A stretch of DNA of 64,000 nt from Alteromonas abrolhosensis (GCF_001953635.1 NZ_MEJH01000007.1:186001-250000); one strand, 5' to 3'. Numbered from the stretch's first letter, positions 39,393-48,799 are shown. Translations and numbers: made by a program. Notes: generated from the sequence alone by a model not told the origin.

Positions 39393-40019
39393 ATGATTCG
39401 CTTAACTACCCTACTGTTGACCTTTTGCTTTATATTAAGTGCATGTACAACCGCTCCCAAAGGCCCAGAAAACGCGGTAAACCTTACGGCTCAACTTGAA
39501 AAGGTTGCTGAAGTTCACCAGTGGCAAATGCGCGGAAAAATTGCATTTCGCCAAGGAAAGGAAGCGGCTAGTCTTAATTTAGTCTGGAAAAACGATTCCG
39601 GTGATTTTGATTTCCGATTAACCAATTTTTTAGGGGTAAGTCTGGTTAACCTTAATGTTACCCAGCAACAGTCAGTATTAGAAGCGGATGGCGAAACGTA
39701 CGTTGATGCCCTACCTGAACCACTTATTTACCAGATTACGGGAATGGTAATTCCGGTGGAATCACTGTTGTCTTGGGTAAAAGGACTACCGCTGGACGGT
39801 GATAAATTCACCCTAACTGAAAAAGGGTTGGTTGATACCCTTGAAAGCTATTGCCAAGGATGTCGAAATTGGCAAGTTGCTTATGGTAACTACGGCAGTG
39901 TTGAGCTAGATGATGGCACATCTGTATGGCTGCCTCACAGCATAACGCTTACTCAAAACGAAACGCCGGATATGCCTCAAACTCAGCTTAAAATTAAAAT
40001 TTATCAGTGGACCCTGTAG
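39393..40019 (+). CDS. lolB: Outer-membrane lipoprotein LolB
   Basis: A 208-residue lipoprotein that receives lipoproteins from LolA and inserts them into the outer membrane. The signal peptide ends in the lipobox LSAC (Cys19-20 region), and the mature part carries WQMRGKIAFRQGKEAASLNLVW and LLSWVKGLPLDG, typical of LolB. It overlaps the next gene by 13 bases if ispE starts at its first GTG. The lolB-ispE-prs order is that of E. coli. Confidence 0.93.
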   Translation: MIRLTTLLLTFCFILSACTTAPKGPENAVNLTAQLEKVAEVHQWQMRGKIAFRQGKEAASLNLVWKNDSGDFDFRLTNFLGVSLVNLNVTQQQSVLEADGETYVDALPEPLIYQITGMVIPVESLLSWVKGLPLDGDKFTLTEKGLVDTLESYCQGCRNWQVAYGNYGSVELDDGTSVWLPHSITLTQNETPDMPQTQLKIKIYQWTL

Positions 40020-40885
40020 TGAACTCATCTGTTTCTAAACAAAAAGATTGGTGGCCTTCCCCCGCTAAACTGAATCTTTTCTTACATATTCTTGGCCGCT
40101 ACGACAACGGCTATCACCAGCTCCAAAGCCTGTTTCAAATGCTGGATTACGGCGATGCACTCGCCTTTGACATAAGCACAGACGACACAACCATACGCAT
40201 GGAAACCCCACTGGAAGGGGTACCAGACGATGACAATTTAATTGTAAAAGCAGCGCGACTACTGGCAACAAAAACAAAATGTAATAAAGGTGCCGTTATT
40301 TCGTTAGACAAACGCCTTCCTATGGGGGGCGGCATCGGCGGCGGGTCATCGAACGCAGCAACCACGTTAGTGGCGCTTAATCACCTATGGAACACAGAGC
40401 TAAGTGAAGATGAACTGGCTGAGCTCGGGCTAGCTTTAGGCGCTGACGTACCTATTTTTGTGCGAGGTCTAACAGCGTTTGCAGGAGGCGTTGGAGAAGA
40501 CATAACCCCAGCACCTCAGCAAGAACAGTATTTTCTTGTGGCGAACCCAAATGTTCACGTAAGTACAGCTGAGGTATTTACTTCGCCGGATTTGCCCAGA
40601 AATACACCAGCGATTCGTTGGGAAGACTACAAATTTGAAAAAACTTGGAATGATTGTCAGCAATTAGTCGCGAATCGCTATCCTGAAGTTGCAAAATTAT
40701 TACAGTGGTTGGTACACTACGCACCGTCGCGAATGACGGGCACAGGTGCATGCGTGTTTGCCACTTTTTCTGACTACACTTTAGCCGAGCAAGTTAGGGC
40801 TCAAATGCCTGAATCTTGGCAGAGTTTTGTCGCAAAAGGTGTGAATCGCTCACCACTATTAGACAAATTAGAACAACAAAAATAG
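40007..40885 (+). CDS. ispE: 4-diphosphocytidyl-2-C-methyl-D-erythritol kinase
   Basis: A GHMP kinase of the non-mevalonate isoprenoid pathway. WPSPAKLNLFLHILGRYDNGYH is reduced here to its key parts PAKLNLFLH and GYH at the start; the ATP loop is LPMGGGIGGGSSNAATT and the third motif is SRMTGTGACVF. The start is uncertain: GTG at 40007 lies inside lolB, and a second GTG at 40019 gives four fewer residues and a start closer to the family; neither has a strong site. Length is about 290 residues, as in E. coli. Confidence 0.95.
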   Translation: MDPVVNSSVSKQKDWWPSPAKLNLFLHILGRYDNGYHQLQSLFQMLDYGDALAFDISTDDTTIRMETPLEGVPDDDNLIVKAARLLATKTKCNKGAVISLDKRLPMGGGIGGGSSNAATTLVALNHLWNTELSEDELAELGLALGADVPIFVRGLTAFAGGVGEDITPAPQQEQYFLVANPNVHVSTAEVFTSPDLPRNTPAIRWEDYKFEKTWNDCQQLVANRYPEVAKLLQWLVHYAPSRMTGTGACVFATFSDYTLAEQVRAQMPESWQSFVAKGVNRSPLLDKLEQQK

Positions 40886-40918
40886 CGTGTACGCCACATC
40901 GGACAAGAACTTAAAAAT

Positions 40919-40994
40919 TGGGGTATAGCCAAGTTGGTAAGGCAGCGGGTTTTGATCCCGCCATTCGTAGGTTCGAGTCCTGCTACCCCAGCCA
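40919..40994 (+). tRNA. tRNA-Gln (anticodon TTG)
   Basis: A 76-base cloverleaf with encoded CCA. The acceptor is TGGGGTA/TACCCCA and the anticodon loop TTTTGAT reads TTG. It stands between ispE and prs. It differs from the four array copies at 48.7-49.3 kb at two bases that pair with each other in the T stem (G-C here, A-T there). Confidence 0.97.
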
Positions 40995-41027
40995 AACCTC
41001 TTTTATCAACGCACTGAGGAACCACTT

Positions 41028-41975
41028 GTGCCAGATATGAAGCTCTTTGCAGGTAATGCCGTACCAGAACTTGCCCAGAAAGTTGCCGATCGCCTCTACA
41101 CCAAACTTGGAAATGCCAAAGTTGGCCGTTTCAGTGACGGTGAAATCAGCGTAGAAATTCATGAAAACGTCCGTGGCTCGGACGTTTTTATTATCCAGTC
41201 TACGTGTGCGCCTACTAACGATAACCTTATGGAACTTATTGTGATGATCGACGCACTACGTCGCGCATCAGCTGGTCGTATTACAGCAGTAATTCCTTAC
41301 TTTGGTTATGCACGTCAAGACCGTCGTGTTCGTTCAGCTAGGGTGCCAATTACTGCGAAAGTAGTTGCTGACTTCCTGTCTAACGTTGGTGTTGACCGCG
41401 TACTTACTATCGACCTACATGCCGAACAGATTCAAGGTTTCTTTGATGTTCCAGTGGATAACGCATTCGGTACTCCTATCCTTCTTGCTGACATGGTAAG
41501 ACGTGACTTTGCCGACCCTGTAGTCGTTTCTCCTGATATTGGCGGTGTTGTACGTGCTCGTGCTACTGCGAAACTACTTAACGACACCGACCTTGCCATT
41601 ATCGATAAGCGTCGCCCTAAAGCGAACGTGGCTCAAGTAATGAACATCATTGGTGACGTAAAAGACAGAGACTGCATCATTGTCGATGACATGATTGATA
41701 CAGGCGGCACACTTGCAAAAGCAGCCGAAGCCCTTAAAGCACATGGCGCGCGCCGTGTTTATGCTTACGCGACTCACGCTATCTTCTCAGGTAACGCTGC
41801 AAATAATCTTAAAGAGTCTGTTATTGACGAAATTATCGTTACCGACTCTATCCCATTAAGTGCAGAGATGAAGCAAATTGGAAAAGTAAAACAGCTTACT
41901 TTATCTGAGATGCTTGCTGAAACTATTCGTCGCATCAGCAACGAAGAGTCTATTTCAGCAATGTTTGAGTACTAA
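41028..41975 (+). CDS. prs: Ribose-phosphate pyrophosphokinase
   Basis: A 315-residue cytoplasmic enzyme that makes PRPP from ribose-5-phosphate and ATP, for nucleotide, histidine and tryptophan synthesis. It is almost colinear with E. coli Prs: MKLFAGNA at the start, [23 protein letters not shown], the catalytic flexible loop near [11 protein letters not shown], and the PRPP loop [14 protein letters not shown]. The start is GTG with an AGGAACC site. A strong terminator follows. Confidence 0.97.
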   Translation: MPDMKLFAGNAVPELAQKVADRLYTKLGNAKVGRFSDGEISVEIHENVRGSDVFIIQSTCAPTNDNLMELIVMIDALRRASAGRITAVIPYFGYARQDRRVRSARVPITAKVVADFLSNVGVDRVLTIDLHAEQIQGFFDVPVDNAFGTPILLADMVRRDFADPVVVSPDIGGVVRARATAKLLNDTDLAIIDKRRPKANVAQVMNIIGDVKDRDCIIVDDMIDTGGTLAKAAEALKAHGARRVYAYATHAIFSGNAANNLKESVIDEIIVTDSIPLSAEMKQIGKVKQLTLSEMLAETIRRISNEESISAMFEY

Positions 41976-41986
41976 CTCGCACTAAA

Positions 41987-42035
41987 AAGCGAGTGAGACA
42001 ATGTCTTTCAATAGCATTGTTTCACTCGCTTCTTT
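41987..42035 (+). terminator. prs terminator
   Basis: AAGCGAGTGA (41987) pairs with TCACTCGCTT (ending 42031), with an inner ACAATG/CATTGT stem, then CTTTT. The large hairpin ends the lolB-ispE-prs transcript. Confidence 0.85.
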
Positions 42036-42050
42036 TATAAGAAATATTGA

Positions 42051-42359
42051 TTAATTATCAATTTCGTCTTCTTCATCGTCTTCGGGCATGTCTACGTCTA
42101 CAACAGGCACTTCAACTTCTTTAGTCTCTGTTCTCACATCAACATCTACCGTATCCACGTCATACTCAGGCAACTCACCGCCCTCAACGTCAATATCTGG
42201 CATTTTGCCGTCATCGGTTTTCTTTACTTCATATTCAGGTAGTTCGCCAGACTCCACGTCGACATCAGGCATTTCACCATCATCGGTCTTATTTACGTCA
42301 CATGCACTTGCCGCTAGTGCTAGGCTCGATACTGCAAGAATTTTAGTTAAATGCTTCAT
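42051..42359 (-). CDS. Acidic lipoprotein with 23-residue tandem repeats
   Basis: A 102-residue predicted lipoprotein. The signal peptide ends in the lipobox ASAC (Cys20). Residues 24-69 are two tandem copies of a 23-residue unit beginning KTDDG, with a core of MPDxDVExGELPEY. The C-terminal third is a run of VDV and Glu/Asp, so the mature protein is highly acidic and probably disordered. GGAGAG lies upstream of the ATG. I recognise no family. Acidic repeat lipoproteins may bind cations; that is speculation. Confidence 0.75.
   Translation of the reverse strand: MKHLTKILAVSSLALAASACDVNKTDDGEMPDVDVESGELPEYEVKKTDDGKMPDIDVEGGELPEYDVDTVDVDVRTETKEVEVPVVDVDMPEDDEEDEIDN
42153..42290 (-). repeat. Tandem 69-base coding repeat
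   Basis: Two adjacent 69-base units in the lipoprotein gene encode near-identical 23-residue segments (KTDDGxMPDxDVExGELPEYxV). It looks like an in-frame duplication. Confidence 0.75.
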
Positions 42360-42962
42360 TTTCTCTCCTTAAAAACGTTGCTTTGGATAACCCTAGTTAA
42401 AGGTATATTTGATATGTACGACATCAACTTCGGATTAATCGTAGGTAACCCTATCGGTGTCATTACATAAACCATCGTGAATGTAGCAGGGTCTATGCCA
42501 ATCTCTTTCCCGAATTCAACTACCGCAAAATACTAAAAATGTTATACCGCCTCGCTCAGTGTAATTAATTGAGAAAATGTGCAAAATAATGCCGCGAACA
42601 ATAAGTTCAAAAAGCATCTAAATTTCAGCCACTTATTAAAGGTATAGTTAAACGTATTTTTAGAATCAGTTAGTAGAGCGCCTTTTTATAGCGGTAAATA
42701 CATGCGGCTTTATTCAAGCGTATCCTTGTCTCGTTAAGAGAATTCGTAAACTTTACTTCTATCTTTTATAAGCGCGATTTTCTGCTGTAGTGTAAAAAAA
42801 ATGTATACGATTCTGTGTTTTTTGTAGAAATTACTTAAACGGCATGGAAGACTGTTTTTTGGGAAAAGAGTTAATGGGCAGTAACACTGTTTAAATTGTG
42901 ATTTACTGTTTTTTCAGCGCTAATGTTATGACCCTATACTCATTTGATAGAGGAATAAAAGA
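42360..42962. other. AT-rich intergenic region
   Basis: About 600 bases between two divergent lipoprotein genes. Very AT-rich towards the right. I see no reading frame with a ribosome-binding site, no RNA gene and no repeat of note. It should hold promoters for both genes; none can be named with confidence. Confidence 0.4.
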
Positions 42963-43418
42963 ATGAAAAACAATCGACTAAAACTAGCACTTATATTCAC
43001 TTCTGCACTTACACTTATCGCTTGCTCTTCAGAAGAAGAGAATAAGGACGTCACAATGGTAGATAAAGAAAAGCAAATACAGTCTGAGACAGAGTCTATG
43101 CCAAAAGAACTGGTCGCTGAGCCTGTTACTCAAGCCGAAGCAGTAGAAGATAATGCAAAAGGCGAAGTGACCATGAAGGGCAGTATTATTTATAAAGACC
43201 TCGAAGGCGGTTTTTACGCTTTTATTGCTGAAAACGGCGACCGCTATACGCTACATGGCCTAGACGAAACCTATCAAAAGAACGGACTCATCGTTGAAGT
43301 AAAAGGCACCCCTAAGCCTGACATGATGACGTTCACTCAGTTCGGCACAGTGCTTCAGGTGACAAGCGTTAAGGTGCTTGATACCAGTAAGGTGATTGAT
43401 AATTTACAAACACAATGA
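42963..43418 (+). CDS. Predicted lipoprotein of unknown function
   Basis: A 151-residue protein. The signal peptide ends in the lipobox LIAC (Cys21), followed by a polar Glu/Lys-rich linker to about residue 70 and a small C-terminal beta-rich domain (KGSIIYKDLEGGFYAFIAENG, then VEVKGTPKPDMMTFTQFGTVLQV) that resembles an OB-fold of the DUF5818 type. GAGGAATAAAAG precedes the ATG. The function is unknown. Confidence 0.7.
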   Translation: MKNNRLKLALIFTSALTLIACSSEEENKDVTMVDKEKQIQSETESMPKELVAEPVTQAEAVEDNAKGEVTMKGSIIYKDLEGGFYAFIAENGDRYTLHGLDETYQKNGLIVEVKGTPKPDMMTFTQFGTVLQVTSVKVLDTSKVIDNLQTQ

Positions 43419-43504
43419 TCAAGATTTTAGTGTGGAATGTAGCAATTAAAACATTTTGCTTTCGTGCTACTAGTGCAATTAAGCACTAAAAAGGAGGATT
43501 ATTG

Positions 43505-44506
43505 ATGATAAATGCATATGCCGCTAAAGAGCCGGGTGGAAAACTGGAAAAGTTTCAATACGACCCCGGAGAGCTCGGTTCTCACGATGTTGAAATAGAT
43601 GTTGAAAGCTGCGGCATCTGCCACAGCGACCTTAGTATGCTCGATAATGAATGGGGCATGACAGAATACCCTTTTGTCCCAGGCCATGAGGTTGTAGGCA
43701 CAATTAGCCAAGTAGGGGAACATGTAACATCTTTGAAAGTTGGTCAGCGTGTAGGATTGGGCTGGCATTCAGGCTATTGCAATAGCTGTAGAACCTGCGA
43801 AGAAGGCGATCATAATCTGTGTGCCGATGCTACGATGACCATTGGTGGTCGCCATGGAGGGTTTGCAGATAAAGTGCGCGCCCAAGCACGAGCCGTTATT
43901 CCCCTTCCCGATGCTATCGACAGCACAAAAGCAGGCCCTCTGTTTTGCGGCGGTATTACCGTATTCAATCCGCTTGTGCAGTTTGGTATTAGTCCAACCA
44001 GTGAAGTGGGTGTGGTTGGCATTGGGGGTCTAGGCCATCTCGCCTTGCAGTTTTTAAATGCGTGGGGATGTAAGGTAGTAGCGTTCACTTCTAGCGAATC
44101 TAAAAAGACGGAAGCGCTAGAGCTAGGTGCGTCAGATACGATTAATAGCCGTGATGAAGATGAGATTAAAAAAGCGCGCGGTCGGTTTGACTTAATTATT
44201 TCAACTGTAAATGTGAAGCTAGACTGGAATTTGTACCTATCTACATTGGCACCGAAAGGCCGACTTCACTTTGTAGGCGCCACGCTTGAACCTCTAGATA
44301 TTGGTGCGTTTAACTTAATTGGTGGGCAGAAAAGTGTGTCAGGTTCGCCAGTGGGAAGCCCCGCGACCATTAAAACCATGCTAGATTTCGCTGCACACCA
44401 CAATATTGAACCTGTGACCGAAACCTTCAAGTTTGATGACGTAAATGAGGCTATTGCGCGATTAAGAGAAGGTAAAGCCCATTACAGAGTGGTGCTGACG
44501 AAGTAA
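43505..44506 (+). CDS. Zinc-dependent alcohol dehydrogenase (cinnamyl/YahK-like)
   Basis: A 333-residue medium-chain dehydrogenase. Catalytic zinc ligands lie in CGICHSDL and PGHEVVG, and LFCGGITVF carries the third. The structural zinc site is the CxxCxxCx7C of [29 protein letters not shown] is the NAD(P) loop. It belongs to the AdhC/YahK branch that reduces aldehydes with NADPH. The ATG at 43505 has an AGGAGG site seven bases upstream; an inverted repeat AGTGC/GCACT lies just before it. It appears monocistronic. Confidence 0.9.
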   Translation: MINAYAAKEPGGKLEKFQYDPGELGSHDVEIDVESCGICHSDLSMLDNEWGMTEYPFVPGHEVVGTISQVGEHVTSLKVGQRVGLGWHSGYCNSCRTCEEGDHNLCADATMTIGGRHGGFADKVRAQARAVIPLPDAIDSTKAGPLFCGGITVFNPLVQFGISPTSEVGVVGIGGLGHLALQFLNAWGCKVVAFTSSESKKTEALELGASDTINSRDEDEIKKARGRFDLIISTVNVKLDWNLYLSTLAPKGRLHFVGATLEPLDIGAFNLIGGQKSVSGSPVGSPATIKTMLDFAAHHNIEPVTETFKFDDVNEAIARLREGKAHYRVVLTK

Positions 44507-44530
44507 ACGCTTGTGTAAAGAGTTGCTATG

Positions 44531-44566
44531 TTCCTAAGGCTTGTTGACCTTATCAAGCCTTGGGAA
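44531..44566 (+). repeat. Long hairpin downstream of the dehydrogenase gene
   Basis: TTCCTAAGGCTTG pairs with CAAGCCTTGGGAA over 13 bases with one G-U, loop of ten. There is no T-run. It lies 25 bases after the stop codon and may protect the mRNA 3' end. Confidence 0.6.
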
Positions 44567-44623
44567 ATAGATAATTAGCGGTCAAGTTAGTCTTCACAAA
44601 ATGCTTTTTTCTATAAATATGAT

Positions 44624-44650
44624 AGAAGCGCGCCAAGGTGCGCTTCTTTT
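44624..44650 (+). terminator. Terminator upstream of rplY
   Basis: AGAAGCGC/GCGCTTCT stem with an eight-base loop followed by TTTTA. It ends transcription from the dehydrogenase gene before the rplY promoter. Confidence 0.8.
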
Positions 44651-44709
44651 ATTGTGAGTAACGCAAATACTTGCATTTGCTTAGTTGGATATTTTATCTG
44701 CCTTTGTAA

Positions 44710-44738
44710 TTGTATGTTTTGGTAGGTGGTGTTAGAAT
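44710..44738 (+). promoter_or_regulatory. Candidate rplY promoter
   Basis: TTGTAT (44710-44715), 17 bases, TAGAAT (44733-44738), followed by a GC-rich discriminator (GCCGCCC) as in stringently controlled promoters. The leader to rplY would be about 130 bases and contains a GTGG-TTTT/AAAA-CCAC hairpin at 44817-44843. Confidence 0.5.
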
Positions 44739-44872
44739 TCGCCGCCCTTGAATTTTGGGTTGGTGTTTTATTGCGCATAGAAAGTTATTTTTAAACGTAA
44801 TTCACATCATTTTACCGTGGGTTTTGGTCGCAAAAATCCACATCATTAGACTTATATTTTTGGAGACAGACA

Positions 44873-45505
44873 ATGTCTGAAGCAAATTTCAAACTAGACG
44901 CTTCTGTTCGTACAGACCTAGGGAAAGGTGCGAGCCGCCGCCTACGTCGCGAAGATAAGCTTCCTGGTATCATCTACGGTGGTGAAGAAGCACCAGTTTC
45001 TATCACACTAGATCATAACAAAGTAAACAACTCTGCTGACTTTGAAGCGTTTTATTCTCACGTTCTTGAGATTAACCTTGACGGTAAAGTTGTTGAAGTT
45101 CTAGTTAAAGATATGCAACGTCACCCGTTCAAGCCAAAGATCACACATATTGACTTCCAACGTGTAATCGCTGGTCAAGACGTTCACACTAACGTACCAC
45201 TTCACTTCGTAAATGAAGAGAAATCTGCTGCTGTTAAAGCTGGCGGTATTGCTGAGCACCACGTAACTGAAATCGAAGTTACTTGTCTACCTAAGAACCT
45301 TCCTGAGTTCATCGAAGTAGACATGGCTGGTGTTGAAATGGGTCAAACGCTACACCTTTCTGACCTAACTCTTCCAGCTGGCGTTTCTTCAGTTGAACTT
45401 GCGAAGAACGACGAAGCTCACGACCTAGCGGTTGTAACTGTTAAGCCTGCTCCTAAAGCGGCTGACGCAGAAGAAGACGGCGAAGAAGCAGCTTCTGAGG
45501 AATAA
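44873..45505 (+). CDS. rplY: Ribosomal protein L25 (CTC/TL5 long form)
   Basis: A 210-residue 5S-rRNA-binding protein. Residues 1-95 are the L25 domain ([20 protein letters not shown] and [10 protein letters not shown]), followed by a C-terminal TL5/Ctc beta domain ([34 protein letters not shown]) and an acidic tail. E. coli L25 has only the first domain (94 residues); the long form is common elsewhere. GGAGA precedes the ATG. It is followed by pth 5 bases after its stop. Confidence 0.95.
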   Translation: MSEANFKLDASVRTDLGKGASRRLRREDKLPGIIYGGEEAPVSITLDHNKVNNSADFEAFYSHVLEINLDGKVVEVLVKDMQRHPFKPKITHIDFQRVIAGQDVHTNVPLHFVNEEKSAAVKAGGIAEHHVTEIEVTCLPKNLPEFIEVDMAGVEMGQTLHLSDLTLPAGVSSVELAKNDEAHDLAVVTVKPAPKAADAEEDGEEAASEE

Positions 45506-45510
45506 TCCTC

Positions 45511-46092
45511 TTGGCTGATATCCGCCTTATCGTGGGTCTGGGTAATCCAGGCCCCGAATATGAAAATACCCGACACAATGCCGGTGAATGGTTTCTCAAC
45601 CAACTAGCCGACGCCTACAACGCCCCGCTAAAACCAGAAACCAAATTCTTCGGTAAAACTGCTCGCATTACCATTGCAGGCAAAGATATCCGTTTGCTCT
45701 ACCCCACTACCTTTATGAATAAAAGTGGACAAGCCGTAGCAGCACTGGCTAACTTTTACCGAATAGAACCAGAACAAATATTAGTAGCGTTTGACGAGTT
45801 AGATTTACCCCCAGGTGTTGCAAAATACAAAGTGGGCGGAAGCTCTAGTCAAAATGGCGTACGTGACATTGTGGCTAAAATGGGTAACAACAAGAATTTT
45901 TTGCGTTTGCGCATAGGTATTGGTCATCCAGGTCATAAAAGCCGCGTTACCGGCCATGTTCTTGGAAAACCACCAGCAGAAGAAAAAGCAGCCATTGAAA
46001 GTGCCATCGATGAAGCGGTACGCTGTACAGAAATTTTGCTGAAAGAAGACCTTAAGCAAGCACAAAACAGGTTACACTCGCACAAAGGGTAA
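45511..46092 (+). CDS. pth: Peptidyl-tRNA hydrolase with altered substrate loop
   Basis: A 193-residue enzyme that frees tRNA from peptidyl-tRNA dropped by stalled ribosomes. Catalytic residues are kept: Asn12 (GLGNPG), His22 (TRHNAG), Asn70 (FMNKSG), Asp95 (FDELDLPPG). The loop that reads GGHGGHNG in E. coli is GGSSSQNG here (residues 109-116): one residue shorter, with His113 replaced by Gln114. The start is TTG, with GAGGA upstream in the rplY stop region. In E. coli too, pth precedes ychF. Confidence 0.93.
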   Translation: MADIRLIVGLGNPGPEYENTRHNAGEWFLNQLADAYNAPLKPETKFFGKTARITIAGKDIRLLYPTTFMNKSGQAVAALANFYRIEPEQILVAFDELDLPPGVAKYKVGGSSSQNGVRDIVAKMGNNKNFLRLRIGIGHPGHKSRVTGHVLGKPPAEEKAAIESAIDEAVRCTEILLKEDLKQAQNRLHSHKG

Positions 46093-46133
46093 ACCTAGCC
46101 AGTTATCACTTTTCCAAACTAAGGATCCATACC

Positions 46134-47225
46134 ATGGGTTTTAAATGCGGTATTGTTGGCCTACCAAACGTAGGTAAATCAACACTTTTCAATGCATTAA
46201 CTAAAGCAGGTATTGAAGCGGCAAACTTCCCGTTTTGTACTATCGAGCCAAACACAGGTGTTGTTCCTGTGCCAGATCTTCGTTTGGACAAGTTGGCTGA
46301 AATCGTAAAACCTCAGCGCGTTATTCCTACTACCATGGAATTCGTAGATATTGCTGGCTTGGTTGAAGGTGCTTCTAAAGGTGAAGGTTTAGGAAACAAA
46401 TTCCTTGCTAACATCCGTGAGACTGACGCTATTGGTCACGTAGTACGCTGTTTTGATGATGAGAACATTGTTCACGTTGCAGGTCGCGTTAGCCCTAAAG
46501 ACGATATCGATGTTATCAACACCGAGCTTGCACTTGCCGACTTAGAAACAACAGAAAAAGCACTTCACCGTGTTGCTAAGCGCGCAAAAGGTGGCGATGC
46601 TGAAGCTAAGTACGAAATGAAAGTGCTTGAGAAGATTAAGCCGCACCTAGACGAAGGCTTGTTACTACGTTCACTTGAGCTGACTAAAGAAGAGCTTGCG
46701 GCAATCAGCTACATGAACATGCTTACCCTTAAGCCAACCATGTACATTGCAAACGTGAATGAAGACGGTTTTGAAAACAACCCGTACCTTGATCAGGTTA
46801 AAGAAATTGCAGCAGGCGAAAATGCCACTGTAGTTGCAGTGTGCGCGGCAATCGAGTCTGATATTGCTGAGCTTGAAGACGACGAACGCGAAGAGTTTAT
46901 GCAAGACATGGGTCTAGAAGAACCAGGTCTTAACCGCGTAATTCGAGCGGGTTACAGCCTTCTTACGCTACAAACCTATTTTACTGCAGGCGTAAAAGAA
47001 GTACGTGCGTGGACCTTCCCTGAAGGCTCAACTGCACCACAAGCGGCAGGTAAAATTCACACCGACTTCGAAAAAGGCTTTATTCGCGCTGAAATCGTAG
47101 GCTACGAGCACTTCGTTGAGTTCAATGGCGAGCAAGGTGCGAAAGACGCAGGTAAATGGCGTTTAGAAGGTAAAGACTATATTGTTAAAGACGGTGACGT
47201 TATTCACTTCCGCTTTAACGTGTAA
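46134..47225 (+). CDS. ychF: Ribosome-binding ATPase YchF/Obg-like
   Basis: A 363-residue TRAFAC-class P-loop protein that hydrolyses ATP and binds ribosomes. The P-loop is [15 protein letters not shown], switch II is [20 protein letters not shown], and the nucleotide-specificity region is the NVNEDG motif in place of NKxD. The C-terminal TGS domain is visible ([19 protein letters not shown], ending [12 protein letters not shown]). AAGGATCC precedes the ATG. A strong terminator follows. Confidence 0.97.
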   Translation: MGFKCGIVGLPNVGKSTLFNALTKAGIEAANFPFCTIEPNTGVVPVPDLRLDKLAEIVKPQRVIPTTMEFVDIAGLVEGASKGEGLGNKFLANIRETDAIGHVVRCFDDENIVHVAGRVSPKDDIDVINTELALADLETTEKALHRVAKRAKGGDAEAKYEMKVLEKIKPHLDEGLLLRSLELTKEELAAISYMNMLTLKPTMYIANVNEDGFENNPYLDQVKEIAAGENATVVAVCAAIESDIAELEDDEREEFMQDMGLEEPGLNRVIRAGYSLLTLQTYFTAGVKEVRAWTFPEGSTAPQAAGKIHTDFEKGFIRAEIVGYEHFVEFNGEQGAKDAGKWRLEGKDYIVKDGDVIHFRFNV

Positions 47226-47256
47226 TTTCTAAAGTAGAAATTAGCACTGTTTACGA

Positions 47257-47280
47257 AAGCCACCGCAAGGTGGCTTTTTT
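47257..47280 (+). terminator. ychF terminator
   Basis: AAAGCCACC/GGTGGCTTT stem around GCAA followed by T6. It ends the rplY-pth-ychF transcript. Confidence 0.9.
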
Positions 47281-47349
47281 GTTTCTTGCGAATAATTGTG
47301 AAGCGCACATAGGCCTGATATAACTAGAAAAAAACTAACGGCCTTTGCA

Positions 47350-48351
47350 ATGACTTTTAATCAGTTTACCTCATCGCACTCTTTTACTTTGGCTTGCGGC
47401 AAATCACAGCGAGCCAAACGATTTTCAGTACTAAGAACCTCAATTAAAGCGTTATGCTTGTTAAGCCTGGCTAATTTTTCTTTTGCCAGTGAACCTCAAA
47501 CTAATCCAGTGAATTCACAAATCGGTAGCGATGCTGTTGAAAAAGCACCTGCAATAGCGAGTAACACTGCCAGTTGGTATCAAGTTCCTCAGAGTAATAC
47601 TGTGACGTTTAAAACTGCATATGGCGATGTGGTTATTGCGCTTCACCCTACCCTTGCACCAAAACATGTGGCCCGGTTTAAAAGTTTAATAGACGCAGGC
47701 TTTTACAACGAACAAGCATTTTATCGTGTAGTAGACGGGTTTGTGGCACAGGCAGGCAGCAACGATACTCACGACGCCTCACAATTTTCGCCGACTCTGC
47801 TTAAGCCTATTAACGCTGAATTTACCCAACCGCTTAATAGCAATGTAAACGTGGTTGAGAATAAGGATATGTTTGCGCCTAACACCGGATTTTTAGATGG
47901 CTTTCCAGTAGGCATTGATAAAAGCCGTAAAGAAATGTGGGGACTTCACTGCCCAGGAGTGGTGGCGTTTGCTCGCAATAGCGAGAAAGATACAGCCAGT
48001 ACGGAGTTTTATATTGTGATTGGGCAAGCACCACGACACTTAGACAGAAATATGTCGGTCGTTGGTCGCGTACTGCACGGTATGGATGTGCTTCAAAAGT
48101 TGCCGCGAGGAAATATGGACAGAGGTGGCGTTCTAGATGATATAACGCAAGAAAGCAAAATTGAGCAGGCTTTTGTGCATGCAGACAACGCGGCACCTTA
48201 TTTCTTACAAACGCCGCATCATGAAGAATATAAAAAACGAGCGAACACAGGAAGAAACTTAGATAACCCGTTTTTTCATGACAATACCTATGGCCCGCGC
48301 CCTATTGACGTATGTTATTACCAAACAAAAACCAGTAACAAAGCGTGGTAA
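47350..48351 (+). CDS. Cyclophilin-type peptidyl-prolyl isomerase, exported
   Basis: A 333-residue protein. The N-terminal 57 residues are unusual for a signal peptide; a hydrophobic stretch (IKALCLLSLANFSFASEP, about residues 32-50) looks like the export signal, so the true start may lie downstream of the listed ATG, though no better codon is seen. The cyclophilin domain begins VTFKTAYGDVVIALHP and includes AFYRVVDGFVAQAGS, VVAFARNSEKDTASTEFYIVIG. It has a longer C-terminus than PpiA. The start lacks a clear ribosome-binding site. Likely periplasmic folding helper. Confidence 0.85.
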   Translation: MTFNQFTSSHSFTLACGKSQRAKRFSVLRTSIKALCLLSLANFSFASEPQTNPVNSQIGSDAVEKAPAIASNTASWYQVPQSNTVTFKTAYGDVVIALHPTLAPKHVARFKSLIDAGFYNEQAFYRVVDGFVAQAGSNDTHDASQFSPTLLKPINAEFTQPLNSNVNVVENKDMFAPNTGFLDGFPVGIDKSRKEMWGLHCPGVVAFARNSEKDTASTEFYIVIGQAPRHLDRNMSVVGRVLHGMDVLQKLPRGNMDRGGVLDDITQESKIEQAFVHADNAAPYFLQTPHHEEYKKRANTGRNLDNPFFHDNTYGPRPIDVCYYQTKTSNKAW

Positions 48352-48459
48352 ATAGCTAACTTATTTCGTGCAAGTTGTTCAATTTCACGGCTTTTTGCTC
48401 GTATTTCGCCCTAATGCGCACACTTAATGAGCATTTAAAAAAAGTTAGTAAAAAAGGGG

Positions 48460-48488
48460 TTGACGGTTGCCAGTCATATACGCATAAT
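48460..48488 (+). promoter_or_regulatory. tRNA array promoter
   Basis: TTGACG (48460-48465), exactly 17 bases, CATAAT (48483-48488), followed by the GC-rich discriminator GCGCCAC. This is the shape of a strong stringently controlled stable-RNA promoter. The first tRNA begins 35 bases later. Confidence 0.8.
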
Positions 48489-48522
48489 ACGCGCCACTTC
48501 CTGAGAGGGAAGAGAATAGCAA

Positions 48523-48599
48523 GGCTACGTAGCTCAGTTGGTTAGAGCACATCACTCATAATGATGGGGTCGCAAGTTCGAATCTCGCCGTAGCCACCA
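48523..48599 (+). tRNA. tRNA-Met (anticodon CAT, elongator)
   Basis: 77-base cloverleaf with encoded CCA. Acceptor GGCTACG/CGTAGCC, anticodon loop CTCATAA. Close to E. coli metT/metU elongator tRNA. First gene of the array. Confidence 0.96.
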
Positions 48600-48634
48600 A
48601 TTCTCACTTATCTCTTTTAGGAAAGTCTAGCTGC

Positions 48635-48719
48635 GCGGAAGTGGTGGAATTGGTAGACACGCTGGATTTAGGTTCCAGTGCTTCACGGCGTGAGAGTTCA
48701 AGTCTCTCCTTCCGCACCA
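48635..48719 (+). tRNA. tRNA-Leu (anticodon TAG)
   Basis: 85-base class II tRNA with a long variable arm (GTGCTTCACGGCGT region) and encoded CCA. Acceptor GCGGAAG/CTTCCGC, loop TTTAGGT. Identical to the other two Leu copies in the array. Confidence 0.96.
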
Positions 48720-48723
48720 CGAC

Positions 48724-48799
48724 TGGGGTATAGCCAAGTTGGTAAGGCAGCGGGTTTTGATCCCGCCATTCATAGGTTCGAGTCCTGTTACCCCAGCCA
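48724..48799 (+). tRNA. tRNA-Gln (anticodon TTG), array copy 1
   Basis: 76-base cloverleaf with encoded CCA, TGGGGTA/TACCCCA acceptor, anticodon loop TTTTGAT. Identical to the other array Gln copies. It starts five bases after the Leu gene. Confidence 0.96.

Noticed and set aside
42421..42477. An 18-19-codon frame starting MYDINFG
   Set aside because: Very short, no ribosome-binding site of quality and no conservation evidence.
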